Below, one piece after another: positions 36,039-46,492 of a stretch of DNA of 64,000 nucleotides (position 1 is its first letter; each line of letters begins with the position of its first letter). The notes beneath the pieces are model-generated. The model saw only the letters and a list, made by a program, of their open reading frames with translations, was not told where the DNA came from and did not search any database. Source of the stretch: Herminiimonas sp. Its GTDB lineage: Bacteria; Pseudomonadota; Gammaproteobacteria; Burkholderiales; Burkholderiaceae_D. Location of the stretch: positions 1-64,000 of the forward strand of contig JAQGMR010000013.1 in assembly GCA_028292265.1 (NCBI GenBank), read 5' to 3'. The position numbers were made by a program, and so were the translations under genes.

Positions 36039-36413
36039 ATGAGAAACTTCTTGAACTCCCGGTTTTTCGGCACAGCTCCGGCTGCACGCCCGGCGCCCTT
36101 GAAGATGGAAATGAACAGCGCACAGTCGCTATTTGAGTTGGCCAGCGACCAGCAAACCAGGCTGCACGATGCCCGCGGCTGGACCGTACGGGCTGTATGC
36201 GGCACGGTCTGGATCACCCAGGATCACGACCGGCGCGACATCGTGCTGGAACCGGGCGATGCATTTGAAATTGATCGGGATGGTGTGGCGCTGGTCACGC
36301 CGTTAGGAAAAGCACGCGTGGCTATCGAGCGGCCCGGCGCGCAGCGCGCCAAGGTATCCGCCCGCCTGGTTCCCACGGAGTTGCGTACAGGTGCACAAGC
36401 GCTTGCGGCTTGA
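36039..36413 (+). CDS. DUF2917 domain protein
   Basis: A 124-residue cytoplasmic protein. Residues about 40-90 carry the DUF2917 pattern GWTVRAVCGTVWITQDHDRRDIVLEPGDAF (a short beta-rich, cupin-like fold). Function is unknown. AAAGG lies about 10 bases upstream of the ATG. It is divergent from the LysR regulator, which commonly accompanies DUF2917 genes in Burkholderiales, and convergent with dnaE. Confidence 0.82.
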   Translation: MRNFLNSRFFGTAPAARPAPLKMEMNSAQSLFELASDQQTRLHDARGWTVRAVCGTVWITQDHDRRDIVLEPGDAFEIDRDGVALVTPLGKARVAIERPGAQRAKVSARLVPTELRTGAQALAA

Positions 36414-36442
36414 GGTGACAACGGTCGACCCGGAATCGGCTT

Positions 36443-36480
36443 GGAGCGGGCGTAGCATTGCGGCGCCGCTCCCTGCCTTT
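36443..36480. terminator. Candidate hairpin between convergent DUF2917 and dnaE
   Basis: GGAGCGG (36443-36449) can pair with CCGCTCC (36466-36472), followed rightward by CTGCCTTT. The loop is long and the T run weak. Confidence 0.3.
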
Positions 36481-39400
36481 AATACTCGACCGCGACGCCC
36501 TTAACGCCGAGCTTGTCCATCAGCAGCTGCTTTAAGGCATCTGCAGGGGACACGCGCCACTCGTCGGCCAGCCTGATTTCACAACCCACGCCCTGCTGCG
36601 TGTAGCGCATCGTTAGAGGCAGACCGGCCTCTGTGCGATACGGACCGAGGATGGTCTTGATCTGGCCCGGATCGACGTGGCCCGCCAGCGAGAAAGCAAA
36701 CTGCTTGCCGAACTGCACGCGCGCCGTTGCAATGTCCATCACGCGGTCGGCTGTGATGCGCAAGCCGCCTGAAAAACGGTCCTCGGAAATCTTTCCCTGC
36801 ACCGCCAAAAATTCATCTTCGCGAAACAGGTTTTTGTTGGCGTCATAGACTTCGCTATAAACGGTAACGTCCACCGTGGCGCTGGCATCGTCGAGCGTGA
36901 CGATGACGATCCTCCCGCGCTGGGTCATTTGCGTACGCATTGCGGAAATGACGCCGGCAATCATGCGTGGTTCGCGGGCCGGGGCCAGGTCGCACAGACG
37001 CGTGCGCGCAAAGCGACGCACTTCTTCGGCGTAGGCGTTGAAGAGATGGCCAGAAAGGTAAAAACCGAGCGCACCCTTTTCTTCAGTTAACCGCTGCTTC
37101 TCCGTCCATGACGGCACATTTACATACTCCGGCGCGGTATCGAGATCGCCATCTTCGCCGCCACCAAACAGGCTCACCTGGTTGATCGCGGCTTCGGCTT
37201 GCTCCGCGCATTCGAGCGCCAAGCTCACCGAGGCAAGCAGGACGGCACGGTCGACGCCGAAGCAATCAAATGCGCCAGCGCGGATGAGCGATTCGACGGT
37301 ACGGCGATTGATCTGGCGCTTGTCGACGCGGCGCGCGAAGTCAAACAGGTTCTTGAACGGACCATCGGCGCGTGCCGCCACGATGGCCTCGATCGCGCTC
37401 TGGCCAGAGCCCTTGACCGCGCCCAGGCCATAGCGGATTTGCATCGCCTTTTTGCCCGGCATGCCGACCGGCATGAAGCGGTAGTCCGACAAATTGATGT
37501 CGGGCGGCAGGACCGCAAGCCCGCAGACGTCAATCGCATCTTCCACCAGGATCTTGATCTTGTCGGTGTCGTCCATGGCAAGCGACAAGTTGGCGGCCAT
37601 AAACGCGGCGGGGTGATGCGCTTTCAGGTAGGCGGTGTGATACGAGAGCAGCGCATACGCGGCGGCATGCGACTTGTTGAAGCCGTAGCCCGCGAACTTT
37701 TCCATCAGGTCGAAAATTTCGTCCGACTTGGTTTCTGACAGGCCGTTCACGGCGGCGCCCTGGCGGAAGATCATGCGATGTTCCGCCATCTCCTCGGCCT
37801 TCTTCTTGCCCATCGCGCGCCGCAGCAGGTCGGCCCCGCCAAGCGAGTAACCGCCGATGACCTGCGCCATCTGCATCACCTGCTCCTGGTAGACCATGAT
37901 GCCGTAGGTCTCGGAGAGAATGCCTTCGGTACGCGGATCCGGGTAGTCGAAGCGCTCGCCGTGCTTACGCCGGCAAAAATCCGGAATCAAATCCATCGGA
38001 CCCGGACGGTAGAGCGCGACCAGCGCGATGATGTCCTCGAAGCGGTCCGGCTTGGCGTCCTTCAGCATGCCTTGCATGCCGCGGCTTTCAAGCTGGAATA
38101 CCGCGACTGTTTTGGCCTTGGTCAGGAGGTCGTAGGAAGCACGATCGTTCAGCGGCAATTTCTCAAGGCTGAACTCGGCCAGCGAGGGATCGAGCGCGCG
38201 AATGTAGCGAACCGCACGGTCCAGGATGGTGAGCGTGGTCAGGCCAAGAAAGTCGAACTTCACCAGGCCGACGGCTTCGACATCGTCCTTGTCATACTGC
38301 GACACCACGCCGGCGTCGCCGCCCTGCGTGTAAAGCGGACAAAAATCTGTCAGCTTGCCAGGCGCAATCAGCACACCGCCGGCGTGCATGCCGATGTTGC
38401 GTGCGATGCCTTCGACTTGTTGGGCGAGGTCCAGCAACTGGCGAACTTCGTCTTCGTTTTCCTGGCGCTCGGCCAGCAACGGTTCTTCCTGCAACGCGTC
38501 AGCGATGGTAACCAGCTTGCCCGGCTTGAAGGGAATCAGCTTCGAGATGCCGTCGCAGAAGTTGTAGCCCATGTCGAGCACGCGCCCAACGTCGCGCACC
38601 GCGCCCTTGGCCGCCATGGTGCCGAAGGTCGCGATCTGAGAGACGGCGTCCTTGCCATAGCGATCCTTGACGTACTGGATAACGCGGTCGCGCCCTTCCT
38701 GGCAAAAGTCGATGTCAAAGTCGGGCATCGACACCCGCTCCGGGTTGAGGAAGCGCTCGAACAGCAGGTTGTAGGCGAGCGGATCGAGGTCCGTGATCGA
38801 CAACGAATAGGCCACCAGCGATCCTGCGCCCGAACCACGGCCGGGGCCGACCGGCACGCCATTGTTCTTGGCCCACTGGATGAAGTCGGCCACGATCAGG
38901 AAGTAACCAGGGAAGCCCATCTTGACGATGGTTTTGGTTTCAAACTCAAGCCGGTCTTCATAGCGCTGGCGCTGCGCCTCGCGCTTCGCTTCGTCGGGAT
39001 AAAGCTGCGCCAGGCGCTTTTCCAGTCCAGCCTTCGCTTCCAGGGCCAGGAAGTCGTCGAGCGAGATGCCGTCCGGGGTCGGGAACAGCGGCAGTTTTGG
39101 CTTGCCGAGTTCCAGTGTGAGGTTGCAGCGCTTTGCAATTTCCACCGAGTTTTGCAGCGCCCCCGGCAGGTCGGAAAAAAGCTCCGCCATCTCGGCCTGG
39201 GTCTTGAAGCACTGCTGCTCGGTAAAGCGTTTGACGCGACGCGAGTTGGCGAGAATTTCGCCTTCAGCGATGCAGGTGCGCGCTTCGTGCGCGATGAATT
39301 CTTCGGGCTTCAGAAACTGCACCGGATGAGTCGCAACGACCGGCAGGCCAAGCTTTGCAGCCAGCGCCACGGCTTTCCTGACCTGCTGCTCCATGTTGGG

Positions 39401-39931
39401 CTGGCCGGCGCGCTGAACTTCAATGTAGAAGTGGCCAGGGAACATGGCGGCCCACCGCTCGGCGCAGCGTTCCGCCTGCGCTGCATTGCCCTTGTCGAAG
39501 GCCATGCCGACGTCGCCAAAGTGTGCGCCCGAAAGCACGATCAACGCGTCGCGCACCGGCAGTGCTTCCAGCCACTCGGCACGCACTTCAGCGCGCCCAC
39601 GATGCAAGTTGGTCAGCCATGCGCGCGACAGCAAGTCGCACAGTTGCAGGTAACCGGTTCGGTTCTTCGCGAGGACCAGCAGGCGCGATGGCTTGTCGCG
39701 GTCTTCGGTATTGGTGATCCAGAGTTCGCAGCCGACGATAGGCTTGACACCCTTGCTGCGGGCCGCCTTGTAAAACTTGACCATCCCAAACAAATTGGAA
39801 AGGTCGGTGATGGCGATGGCAGGCTGGTTGTCTCCCGCGGCCGCCTTGACGACGTCATCGATCCGGACCAGGCCGTCGACAATGGAGTACTCGGTATGCA
39901 GGCGAAGATGGATGAATTGCGGTGAAGTCAT
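36479..39931 (-). CDS. dnaE: DNA polymerase III alpha subunit
   Basis: The replicative polymerase subunit, 1150 residues (E. coli 1160). The N-terminal PHP domain begins FIHLRLHTEYSIVDG; the polymerase core shows GPGRGSGAGSLVAYSL and the catalytic PDFDIDFCQEGRDRVI, the thumb/fingers region GYGFNKSHAAAYALLSYHTA, then helix-hairpin-helix, OB-fold and C-terminal tau-binding regions. The start at 39931 matches the family beginning although no clear ribosome-binding site is seen. It is monocistronic here. Confidence 0.97.
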   Translation of the reverse strand: MTSPQFIHLRLHTEYSIVDGLVRIDDVVKAAAGDNQPAIAITDLSNLFGMVKFYKAARSKGVKPIVGCELWITNTEDRDKPSRLLVLAKNRTGYLQLCDLLSRAWLTNLHRGRAEVRAEWLEALPVRDALIVLSGAHFGDVGMAFDKGNAAQAERCAERWAAMFPGHFYIEVQRAGQPNMEQQVRKAVALAAKLGLPVVATHPVQFLKPEEFIAHEARTCIAEGEILANSRRVKRFTEQQCFKTQAEMAELFSDLPGALQNSVEIAKRCNLTLELGKPKLPLFPTPDGISLDDFLALEAKAGLEKRLAQLYPDEAKREAQRQRYEDRLEFETKTIVKMGFPGYFLIVADFIQWAKNNGVPVGPGRGSGAGSLVAYSLSITDLDPLAYNLLFERFLNPERVSMPDFDIDFCQEGRDRVIQYVKDRYGKDAVSQIATFGTMAAKGAVRDVGRVLDMGYNFCDGISKLIPFKPGKLVTIADALQEEPLLAERQENEDEVRQLLDLAQQVEGIARNIGMHAGGVLIAPGKLTDFCPLYTQGGDAGVVSQYDKDDVEAVGLVKFDFLGLTTLTILDRAVRYIRALDPSLAEFSLEKLPLNDRASYDLLTKAKTVAVFQLESRGMQGMLKDAKPDRFEDIIALVALYRPGPMDLIPDFCRRKHGERFDYPDPRTEGILSETYGIMVYQEQVMQMAQVIGGYSLGGADLLRRAMGKKKAEEMAEHRMIFRQGAAVNGLSETKSDEIFDLMEKFAGYGFNKSHAAAYALLSYHTAYLKAHHPAAFMAANLSLAMDDTDKIKILVEDAIDVCGLAVLPPDINLSDYRFMPVGMPGKKAMQIRYGLGAVKGSGQSAIEAIVAARADGPFKNLFDFARRVDKRQINRRTVESLIRAGAFDCFGVDRAVLLASVSLALECAEQAEAAINQVSLFGGGEDGDLDTAPEYVNVPSWTEKQRLTEEKGALGFYLSGHLFNAYAEEVRRFARTRLCDLAPAREPRMIAGVISAMRTQMTQRGRIVIVTLDDASATVDVTVYSEVYDANKNLFREDEFLAVQGKISEDRFSGGLRITADRVMDIATARVQFGKQFAFSLAGHVDPGQIKTILGPYRTEAGLPLTMRYTQQGVGCEIRLADEWRVSPADALKQLLMDKLGVKGVAVEY

Positions 39932-40227
39932 GGAGCTATTTTAACCGCAGAAACCGGAGGTGCTTTCGTCAATTTCCGCTCCTGAGAGCACAGCGCATTC
40001 GAGCGTACACAGCTTTGTATTGATTCACGCCACAAGAAGAAATAGTCGCGATTTTTGCTTGACTTGCCAAATCAGAGGGCGCTTCGAAGAATCTTTATAA
40101 TGTCGGTACAGTTGCAGAATCGCCGTTCCCGGGCGCCTGCTCAACAAGTGCCAATTCAGCAAAACAGCGCGCGGTCGATTTCGACTTCCGCGGCACACCA
40201 CCCTCCACTACGCTTTCCATAACAACC

Positions 40228-41151
40228 ATGCCGTCAAGCGTCACGTTCGTCAACATCGCCGCCTACAAATTCGTTACCCTCGACGACACTGCCGAGATGC
40301 GTCCCCGATACCAGGCGCTGTGCAAGCAACTGGACTTGAAGGGCACGATCCTGCTAACCCCTGAAGGCATAAACCTGTTCCTGGCTGGTACTCCCGTGGC
40401 GATCGCGCAGTTTCTCGCGTGGCTGCGCAGCGACACGCGCTTCGCCGACATGGCTGTGAAGGAGAGCCTTTCGGACGAGCAGCCCTTCAACCGGATGCTG
40501 GTCAAGCTCAAGCGCGAAATCATAACGATGAACAATCCGTTGATTCGGCCAGAGAAAGGCCGGGCGCCCGCGGTGCCGCCGGCCACGCTCAAGCGCTGGC
40601 TGGACCAGGGACATGACGATTCCGGCAAGCCGGTAATCATGCTCGACACACGCAATGCATTCGAAGTCGATGTTGGCAGCTTCGACAACACGGTGGATTA
40701 CCGCATCGAGAAATTCAGCGAATTCCCGCAAGTGATCGCAGAGCATAAGGCGGAACTGGATGGCAAGACAGTTGTGACCTTCTGCACCGGCGGTATTCGC
40801 TGCGAAAAGGCTGCAATCCACATGCGCAATATCGGCTTCCACGACGTCTATCAACTGGAAGGCGGCATCCTCAATTATTTCGAAGAGGTGGGTGGCGACC
40901 ACTATCACGGTGACTGTTTTGTATTTGACCGCCGTACCGCGTTGAACCCAAAATTGGAACCAACGCCGACGGTGCAGTGCTTCGCCTGCCGCGCCATCGT
41001 CACGCCGCGCGAGCAGATCTCGCCACTGTATCGCTATGGCGTGTCGTGCCCGCACTGCGCCGACGTGAATGCCGTCGACGTTGCGTCACAGGCCGATGCG
41101 GCGGAAACGACGAAGGGCGCCGAAGCGCCCTTCTCGATTACCGCGACATAA
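40228..41151 (+). CDS. trhO: tRNA uridine(34) hydroxylase, rhodanese family
   Basis: TrhO (formerly YceA) hydroxylates uridine 34 of certain tRNAs as a step toward 5-methoxy- or carboxymethoxyuridine. The 307-residue protein has the N-terminal domain ([12 protein letters not shown]), the rhodanese domain with the active-site loop [10 protein letters not shown] (cysteines at residues 186 and 192) and a C-terminal cysteine cluster ([19 protein letters not shown]). A TATAAT at 40096-40101 lies upstream without a good -35 box. Confidence 0.92.
   Translation: MPSSVTFVNIAAYKFVTLDDTAEMRPRYQALCKQLDLKGTILLTPEGINLFLAGTPVAIAQFLAWLRSDTRFADMAVKESLSDEQPFNRMLVKLKREIITMNNPLIRPEKGRAPAVPPATLKRWLDQGHDDSGKPVIMLDTRNAFEVDVGSFDNTVDYRIEKFSEFPQVIAEHKAELDGKTVVTFCTGGIRCEKAAIHMRNIGFHDVYQLEGGILNYFEEVGGDHYHGDCFVFDRRTALNPKLEPTPTVQCFACRAIVTPREQISPLYRYGVSCPHCADVNAVDVASQADAAETTKGAEAPFSITAT
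41112..41133 (+). terminator. Perfect 9-bp hairpin inside the end of trhO
   Basis: GAAGGGCGC-CGAA-GCGCCCTTC forms a perfect stem with a four-base loop, ending 18 bases before the trhO stop codon. The downstream sequence (TCGATTACC) is not T-rich. It may assist termination between convergent trhO and wrbA. Confidence 0.45.
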
Positions 41152-41178
41152 ACAACGCGCCGCAACGCCGGTTATCAA

Positions 41179-41751
41179 TTACCGACGCAGCCTGCGCGCG
41201 GTTTCTGCAATGCGCTTGCCAAACAGGCGCGAGGTTTCCAGGTCACCAGGCAAAGGCCCTTCTTCCGGCGAGGAATCCGACGGGCTCTGCGCCATCGCTC
41301 CCGCGGACGAGCCGAGGAAATTGACGTCATTGCGCTGCGCCGACTTTGCATTGGAGGGCAGCATGCCGGTGCCAACCCAGATCATCCCGTGCTGCATACC
41401 AAGCGTGAACAGGTACTGCAGCGTCGAATGCTTGTCGCCGTTCATGGTCGCGGAATTGGTAAAGGCACCGGCGACCTTGTCTTTCCACTTCTGGCTGAAC
41501 CATGGCTTGGACGAGGCATCCGCGAATTTCTTGAACTGCCACGATACCGTTCCCATGTAGGTCGGCGAACCAAATACGATTGCGTCGGCGGCATGCAGGT
41601 TTTCCCACTCCGCTTCGCTGATGTTCCCTTCGGCGTCGATGGCGATCAGATTGACTTCTGCATCGCCGGCGATGGCGCCGGCCTGCACTGCTTCGGCCTG
41701 CTTTGTCGTGTGGCCATAGCCGGAGTGATAAACGATTGCTACTTTGGTCAT
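41179..41751 (-). CDS. wrbA: NAD(P)H:quinone oxidoreductase, WrbA type
   Basis: A 190-residue flavodoxin-fold FMN enzyme that reduces quinones by two electrons. Features are VAIVYHSGYGHTTKQAEAV (FMN phosphate loop), AIVFGSPTYMGTVSWQFKKF and GTGMLPSN...GSSAGAMAQ near the end. AAAGGA precedes the ATG at 41751; the longer frame is not family-like. It lies 76 bases after the pirin gene on the same strand and is probably co-transcribed, a common redox-stress pairing. Confidence 0.9.
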   Translation of the reverse strand: MTKVAIVYHSGYGHTTKQAEAVQAGAIAGDAEVNLIAIDAEGNISEAEWENLHAADAIVFGSPTYMGTVSWQFKKFADASSKPWFSQKWKDKVAGAFTNSATMNGDKHSTLQYLFTLGMQHGMIWVGTGMLPSNAKSAQRNDVNFLGSSAGAMAQSPSDSSPEEGPLPGDLETSRLFGKRIAETARRLRR

Positions 41752-41827
41752 GATGTAATCCTTTTTCTGGGTAAGCGAATCCCGTCGACCCTTTTTTGAA
41801 GGGCCGCTCGGGGACAAAATTAAGGGG

Positions 41828-42526
41828 TCAGTTCAGATCAAACAGCAGCACTTCGGCGTCGTGGCCGTCGGTCAACTCGATCTGCTCTTCGTTGGCAAGC
41901 TTGGCGGCGTCGCCGGCCATGAGCGTTTTTCCGTTCACGGTAATGCTGCCGCGTGCGACGTGGAGGTAAGCACGATGGCCAGCCGCCAGCGGCAGGACCG
42001 CACGTTCTTCACCGTCAAAAAGACCTGCATACAGCGCTGCTTTTTGATGGATCACCACCGAACCATCACGCCCGTCGGCGCTGCCGATCAGGCGCAAACG
42101 GCCACGCTTTTCGGCTGGCTCAAAACGTTTTTCTTCGTAGCCCGGCGCGATGCCGCGCTGGTCCGGCTCGATCCAGATCTGCAGGAAGTGCGTGGTCCGG
42201 TCGTTTGCGTGGTTGTACTCTGAATGCATGACGCCGGTGCCGGCACTCATGCGCTGCACGTCGCCGGGACGGATCACGCTGCCGTTGCCCATGTTGTCCT
42301 TGTGTGCCAACTCGCCATCAAGCACATAGGTGATGATCTCCATGTCCCGGTGGCCGTGCGTGCCAAAGCCGGAGCCGGCCGAGACGCGGTCTTCGTTGAT
42401 CACACGCAGCGCACCGAAGCCCATATGTGCCGGGTCATGGTAATCGGCGAAGGAAAAGCTGTGATGGGAATCGAGCCAGCCATGGTTGGCATGCCCGCGT
42501 TCGTTGGCCCTGCGCAGTTCAATCAT
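41828..42526 (-). CDS. Pirin-family protein (YhaK-like)
   Basis: A 232-residue bicupin with the pirin signature HGWLDSHHSFSFADYHDPAHMGF, then FGTHGHRDMEIITYVLDGELAHKD, VQRMSAGTGVMHSEYN and a weaker second cupin. The histidine set for metal binding is intact; YhaK/YhhW-type pirins include quercetinases. GGAG lies 6 bases before the ATG at 42526; an ATG four codons upstream lacks such a site. It is divergent from a LysR gene, its likely regulator. Confidence 0.88.
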   Translation of the reverse strand: MIELRRANERGHANHGWLDSHHSFSFADYHDPAHMGFGALRVINEDRVSAGSGFGTHGHRDMEIITYVLDGELAHKDNMGNGSVIRPGDVQRMSAGTGVMHSEYNHANDRTTHFLQIWIEPDQRGIAPGYEEKRFEPAEKRGRLRLIGSADGRDGSVVIHQKAALYAGLFDGEERAVLPLAAGHRAYLHVARGSITVNGKTLMAGDAAKLANEEQIELTDGHDAEVLLFDLN

Positions 42527-42683
42527 TTCTTGCTCCATTCATTATGGGAACTCGCTGGTCACCGATGCTCTGCCCGGCGAGACGACTGTTCCGTTGATGT
42601 GTTCCACTATAGGCCATCGCGCGAAGCAGAATAAGGGCATAATTTCCTGTAAGTCATTCAGAATATTTGAACAGGATTTGCCG

Positions 42684-43604
42684 ATGAACCTCACGCTTGA
42701 GTCGCTGCGCATTCTCGATACGATCGACCGCCGGGGCAGTTTCGCCGCAGCCGCGGTGACGCTCGACCGGGTGCCCTCCGCGCTTACCTATACCGTTCGC
42801 AAGCTGGAAGAAGATCTGGACGTGCTTCTGTTTGACCGGCGTGGCCACCGCGCCAAGCTGACGCCGGCCGGTCTGGAGTTGCTGACCGAGGGCCGCCATC
42901 TGCTGCGTGCGGCGGCCGATCTGGAGCAACGCGTAAAGCGCACCGCCAAGGGCTGGGAAGTGGAATTACGCATCGTGATGGACAGCATCATTCCCTTCGA
43001 AAAAATGCTGCCGCTGATTGCTGCCTTTGACCGGGAAAGCGCTGGCACCCGCCTGCGGTTTTCCACTGAAGTGCTATCAGGCGTTTGGGAGGCCCTTTTG
43101 ACTGGCGAAGCCGACCTTGCGATCGGCGCTGCCTACGATGGCCCTGAGCCTATCCACATGAGCGGTGAGTTTCGGGTGCGCCCGCTGGGGGAGATTGAAT
43201 GGGTCTTTGTTGTGGCGCCCGGCCACCCGCTGGCCACGCTGCCGGAGCCGCTCCCGGCCAGCGCAATCCAGATACATCGTGCCGTGGCCGTCGCTGACAG
43301 CGGCCGGGCGCTGCCGCGGATCACCTTCGGCCTCCTGACCGGCCAGGAAACGCTCACCGTCCCGACGATGGAGGCCAAGATCGCCGCACAACTGGCGGGG
43401 CTGGGATGCGGCCACCTGCCGCGCGTGGTGGCCGCCCCTTATATTGCTGCTGGCGCGCTGGTAGAAAAGAAAACGCTGGAGGCGAAGCCGCCTGGCACAA
43501 GCAGCGTTGCCTGGCGCAGCACGTCCCGCGGCAAATGCCTGAAGTGGTTCCTTGCGCGGCTCACAGACCCGGCCGTGCAGCGCAGCCTTGTGGGGTCCGA
43601 GTGA
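42684..43604 (+). CDS. LysR-family transcriptional regulator
   Basis: A 306-residue LysR protein with the N-terminal DNA-binding helix-turn-helix ([48 protein letters not shown]) and a C-terminal effector domain. AGGA precedes the ATG at 42684. It faces the pirin-wrbA pair across 157 bases, so control of those quinone-stress genes is likely. The stop lies 1 base before the gluQ start. Confidence 0.88.
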   Translation: MNLTLESLRILDTIDRRGSFAAAAVTLDRVPSALTYTVRKLEEDLDVLLFDRRGHRAKLTPAGLELLTEGRHLLRAAADLEQRVKRTAKGWEVELRIVMDSIIPFEKMLPLIAAFDRESAGTRLRFSTEVLSGVWEALLTGEADLAIGAAYDGPEPIHMSGEFRVRPLGEIEWVFVVAPGHPLATLPEPLPASAIQIHRAVAVADSGRALPRITFGLLTGQETLTVPTMEAKIAAQLAGLGCGHLPRVVAAPYIAAGALVEKKTLEAKPPGTSSVAWRSTSRGKCLKWFLARLTDPAVQRSLVGSE

Positions 43605-43605
43605 A

Positions 43606-44499
43606 ATGAACCGGCCCCGTTACGTCGGGCGTTTCGCGCCGTCGCCGAGCGGGCCGCTGCACGCCGGCTCGCTGGTCGCCGCCATGGCGAGCTACCTTGA
43701 CGCGCGCGCCCATGGCGGTCAGTGGCTGCTGCGCATCGAAGACGTCGATGAAGCGCGCGCCGTACCCGGCGCGGCCGAGGAAATACGTGACTGCCTGCTC
43801 GCGTTTGGCATGCGTTGGGATGGCGATGTGGTGTGGCAGAGCCGCCGCAAAAAACGCTACGCCGCCGCCTTTGCGCGGCTGGAATCTCACACCTTTCCCT
43901 GCGGATGTACGCGGCGCGAAATCGCCGATTCCAGGCTCAGCACCGGCCTTCCGTTGTCGGCGGGCGGCGATAGCGGCCTGCTCTATCCGGGCAATTGTCG
44001 CAACGGCCTTGCGGAAGGCAAATCAGCACGCGCGTTCCGGCTCAGGGTTCCCGATCCGGGGCAACCGGACGAACTGGTTTGCTTCGACGACCGCTGGCAG
44101 GGGCGCATCTGCCAGCACCTGGCAAGCGAGAGCGGCGACTTCATCCTTAAGCGCGCGGACGGATTCTGGGCCTATCAACTTGCGGTAGTGGTGGACGACG
44201 CGGCGCAGCAGGTCAGTGATGTGGTTCGCGGCGCCGACCTGATCGATTCCACGGCCCGACAAATTCATCTGCAGCGACTGCTCGGGCTGCCGACGCCACG
44301 CTACTTGCATGTGCCGGTGGTGTGTAACGCCGAGGGCGAGAAATTGTCGAAACAGACCGGGGCGCGGGCGCTCGACATGAGCCGGCCGCTGCCGGCATTG
44401 CGGCAAGCGGCGTCAACCCTGCGGCTTGAGATTGATGCGGCGACTGTGCCGTCATTCTGGGAAAAGGCGACCGCGGCGTGGGGCGCGCGGTTCGTGTAG
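43606..44499 (+). CDS. gluQ: Glutamyl-Q tRNA(Asp) synthetase
   Basis: GluQRS attaches glutamate to queuosine at position 34 of tRNA(Asp). The 297-residue product is the catalytic half of GluRS without the anticodon-binding domain. It has [18 protein letters not shown] (HIGH-type HAGS), the zinc ligands in [10 protein letters not shown] with a later Y..C (LYPGNCR), [19 protein letters not shown] and the EKLSKQTGA signature. It begins 1 base after the LysR stop. It is convergent with rhlE. Confidence 0.93.
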   Translation: MNRPRYVGRFAPSPSGPLHAGSLVAAMASYLDARAHGGQWLLRIEDVDEARAVPGAAEEIRDCLLAFGMRWDGDVVWQSRRKKRYAAAFARLESHTFPCGCTRREIADSRLSTGLPLSAGGDSGLLYPGNCRNGLAEGKSARAFRLRVPDPGQPDELVCFDDRWQGRICQHLASESGDFILKRADGFWAYQLAVVVDDAAQQVSDVVRGADLIDSTARQIHLQRLLGLPTPRYLHVPVVCNAEGEKLSKQTGARALDMSRPLPALRQAASTLRLEIDAATVPSFWEKATAAWGARFV

Positions 44500-44559
44500 C
44501 AAAACGGCTTCTCAGTCTGAGGCTGCGGAACGCCGCCAGACCGCGGCACAGGATTCAGC

Positions 44560-46074
44560 TCAACGCTTTGAACCACCACCACCCAGCAACGCAGCCTTTT
44601 TCTGTGGCTTGGCAGCGCTAGGCCGGCTGGCGGCACTGTCGTCCGGCTGCTGCGTCGTCTCTGGCGCAGCCTGCGGCTCGTACGGTTTGAGAAACCAGGG
44701 ATCAACCTTCTCCTTGCGCGGCGCCGGGGCGCTGCGGCCATAACGCGCTTCGCGGTCGGTGCCGGCTGGCGGTGGCGGACGCCGTTCTTCTGTGGCGCCT
44801 GCCGGCGGACGACCTTCACGACGCGGTCCACGCGCGGCACGGTCTCCGCGTTCGGCCCGCTCACCTCCGTGGAAGTGGAAATCCGCCAGTTGCGTTGGCA
44901 CGAACTTGTGGCGAATCAGTTTTTCGATATCGATCAGCAAGCGCGCATCCTTGTCGGAATACAGCGAGATGGCGTCACCCGATGCGCCAGCCCGACCGGT
45001 GCGGCCAATTCGGTGCACATAATCTTCCGCGTTGTACGGCAAGTCGTAATTGATGACACAGGGAAGTTCGGCAATGTCGAGCCCACGCGCCGCAACGTCC
45101 GTCGCGACCAGCACGTCGACCGTGCCGTTCTTGAACGCCTCAAGCGCTGCCATGCGCTCGCCCTGCGACTTGTCGCCGTGGATGGCCGAGGCTTTGACGC
45201 CTTCCTGCTCCAGTTGTCGCGCGAGGCGGGAAGCGCCAATCTTTGTATTGGAAAAAACCAGCACCTGCTTCAGGTGACGACCACGAATCAAATGCACGAC
45301 GGCGTCGCGCTTGGCTTCCTCGTCAACCTTGTAGACGACTTGCGTTACGTTGTCCGCGGTCGCGTTGCTACGCGCCACTTCAATTGTCACCGGATCGGTC
45401 AGAAAACTGTTTGCCAGCTTCTTGATCTCCGCCGAGAAGGTGGCGGAAAACATCAGGTTCTGGCGCTTCTTTGGCAGCAGATTGATGATGCGCTGCAGAT
45501 CGGGCAAGAAGCCCATATCGAGCATGCGATCCGCTTCATCCATGACAAAGATTTGCGTCTGCGACAGGTTGAGCGTCTTTTGCTGGACGTGGTCGAGCAG
45601 GCGGCCTGGCGTTGCGATCACGATTTCCACGCCCGAGCGCAGCGCCGCCGTTTGCGGCGCCATGTCGATGCCACCATAGACGACTGTAGAGCGGACCGCA
45701 GTGTGACGGGAATACGCCTTGACGTTTTCTGCGACCTGGTCGGCCAACTCGCGCGTCGGCGTCAGGATCAGCGCGCGCACCGGGTGCCGCGCCGGCGACG
45801 CACTGGTGCTGGCGAGCGGCAACAGTAACTGAATGATCGGCAAGGAAAAACCCGCGGTCTTGCCGGTGCCGGTTTGCGCGGCGCCCATCACGTCACGACC
45901 CTGCAGGACGATCGGAATCGCTTCGGCCTGGATCGGGGTGGGATGGACATAGCCCTGATCACTCAGGGCACGCAGGATGTCAGGAGAAAGCCCAAAATCT
46001 TCGAAGCGGATGGCAGGCGATGGCGCCTCGGCGCTTATTGGGGTCACGGGGACCGGAGATTGCGTATCGGACAT
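44560..46074 (-). CDS. rhlE: DEAD-box ATP-dependent RNA helicase RhlE
   Basis: A 504-residue DEAD-box helicase. In order: Q motif (FEDFGLSPDILRAL...PTPIQ), motif I AAQTGTGKTAG, Ia PTRELADQ, motif II VMDEADRML, motif III SATFS, then IV-VI ending HRIGRTGRAGASGDAISL. The last about 110 residues are a basic, Pro/Arg/Glu-rich tail (ERGDRAARGPRREGRPP), typical for RNA binding in the RhlE branch. It acts in ribosome assembly and mRNA decay. Confidence 0.93.
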   Translation of the reverse strand: MSDTQSPVPVTPISAEAPSPAIRFEDFGLSPDILRALSDQGYVHPTPIQAEAIPIVLQGRDVMGAAQTGTGKTAGFSLPIIQLLLPLASTSASPARHPVRALILTPTRELADQVAENVKAYSRHTAVRSTVVYGGIDMAPQTAALRSGVEIVIATPGRLLDHVQQKTLNLSQTQIFVMDEADRMLDMGFLPDLQRIINLLPKKRQNLMFSATFSAEIKKLANSFLTDPVTIEVARSNATADNVTQVVYKVDEEAKRDAVVHLIRGRHLKQVLVFSNTKIGASRLARQLEQEGVKASAIHGDKSQGERMAALEAFKNGTVDVLVATDVAARGLDIAELPCVINYDLPYNAEDYVHRIGRTGRAGASGDAISLYSDKDARLLIDIEKLIRHKFVPTQLADFHFHGGERAERGDRAARGPRREGRPPAGATEERRPPPPAGTDREARYGRSAPAPRKEKVDPWFLKPYEPQAAPETTQQPDDSAASRPSAAKPQKKAALLGGGGSKR

Positions 46075-46492
46075 AGGGAAAAGACACTACCTTCACAGGT
46101 AAAAAAAGGGCCAAAATTGCGGGCCGCTAAACCCTCAAGGGTATCACGACAGCCGTAGTTTCAACGATGTACGGTCTGACAAGGGCGGATTCGGGATTTC
46201 GCCATACAGATGCTGGCTGAAACAACAGGATTAGCCGATCCTGAGACATGCTCTGGCGGGTCGCAGCTGATCAAAGCCTGACATGCGCCTGTCACGACTG
46301 GGGCTTACACTCGCGGCTCGGTTTATGCGGTTTTGCCTTTTCAAAGTTCCGCTTCTCGCGACGCCTTCAAACGCCCTTCTTAATGCGCTTTCTAGGCTAT
46401 GGGCGGCGCCGCTCATGATTTCGGAATAGTTAACGCAAGCACGAATGGCACGGACAGCCCGTCACACTGCCTTACCAGCACTCGGAGCGCAT
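46075..46492. other. Divergent intergenic region rhlE/sixA, no gene seen
   Basis: These 418 bases show no supported reading frame, tRNA or repeat. The promoters of rhlE (leftward) and sixA (rightward) should lie here. Confidence 0.5.

Noticed and set aside
37778..39925. A 715-codon open frame on the plus strand opposite dnaE
   Set aside because: It mirrors dnaE codons in a GC-rich genome, resembles no protein family and has no ribosome-binding site; dnaE on the other strand is unmistakable.
40096..40101. TATAAT upstream of trhO as a promoter
   Set aside because: No -35 element lies at 15-19 bases; TTGACT at 40059 is 31 bases away. Kept only as a remark.
46075..46492. Possible tRNA or small RNA between rhlE and sixA
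   Set aside because: No cloverleaf arms, TTCRANY-like T-loop or terminator hairpin could be found by eye.
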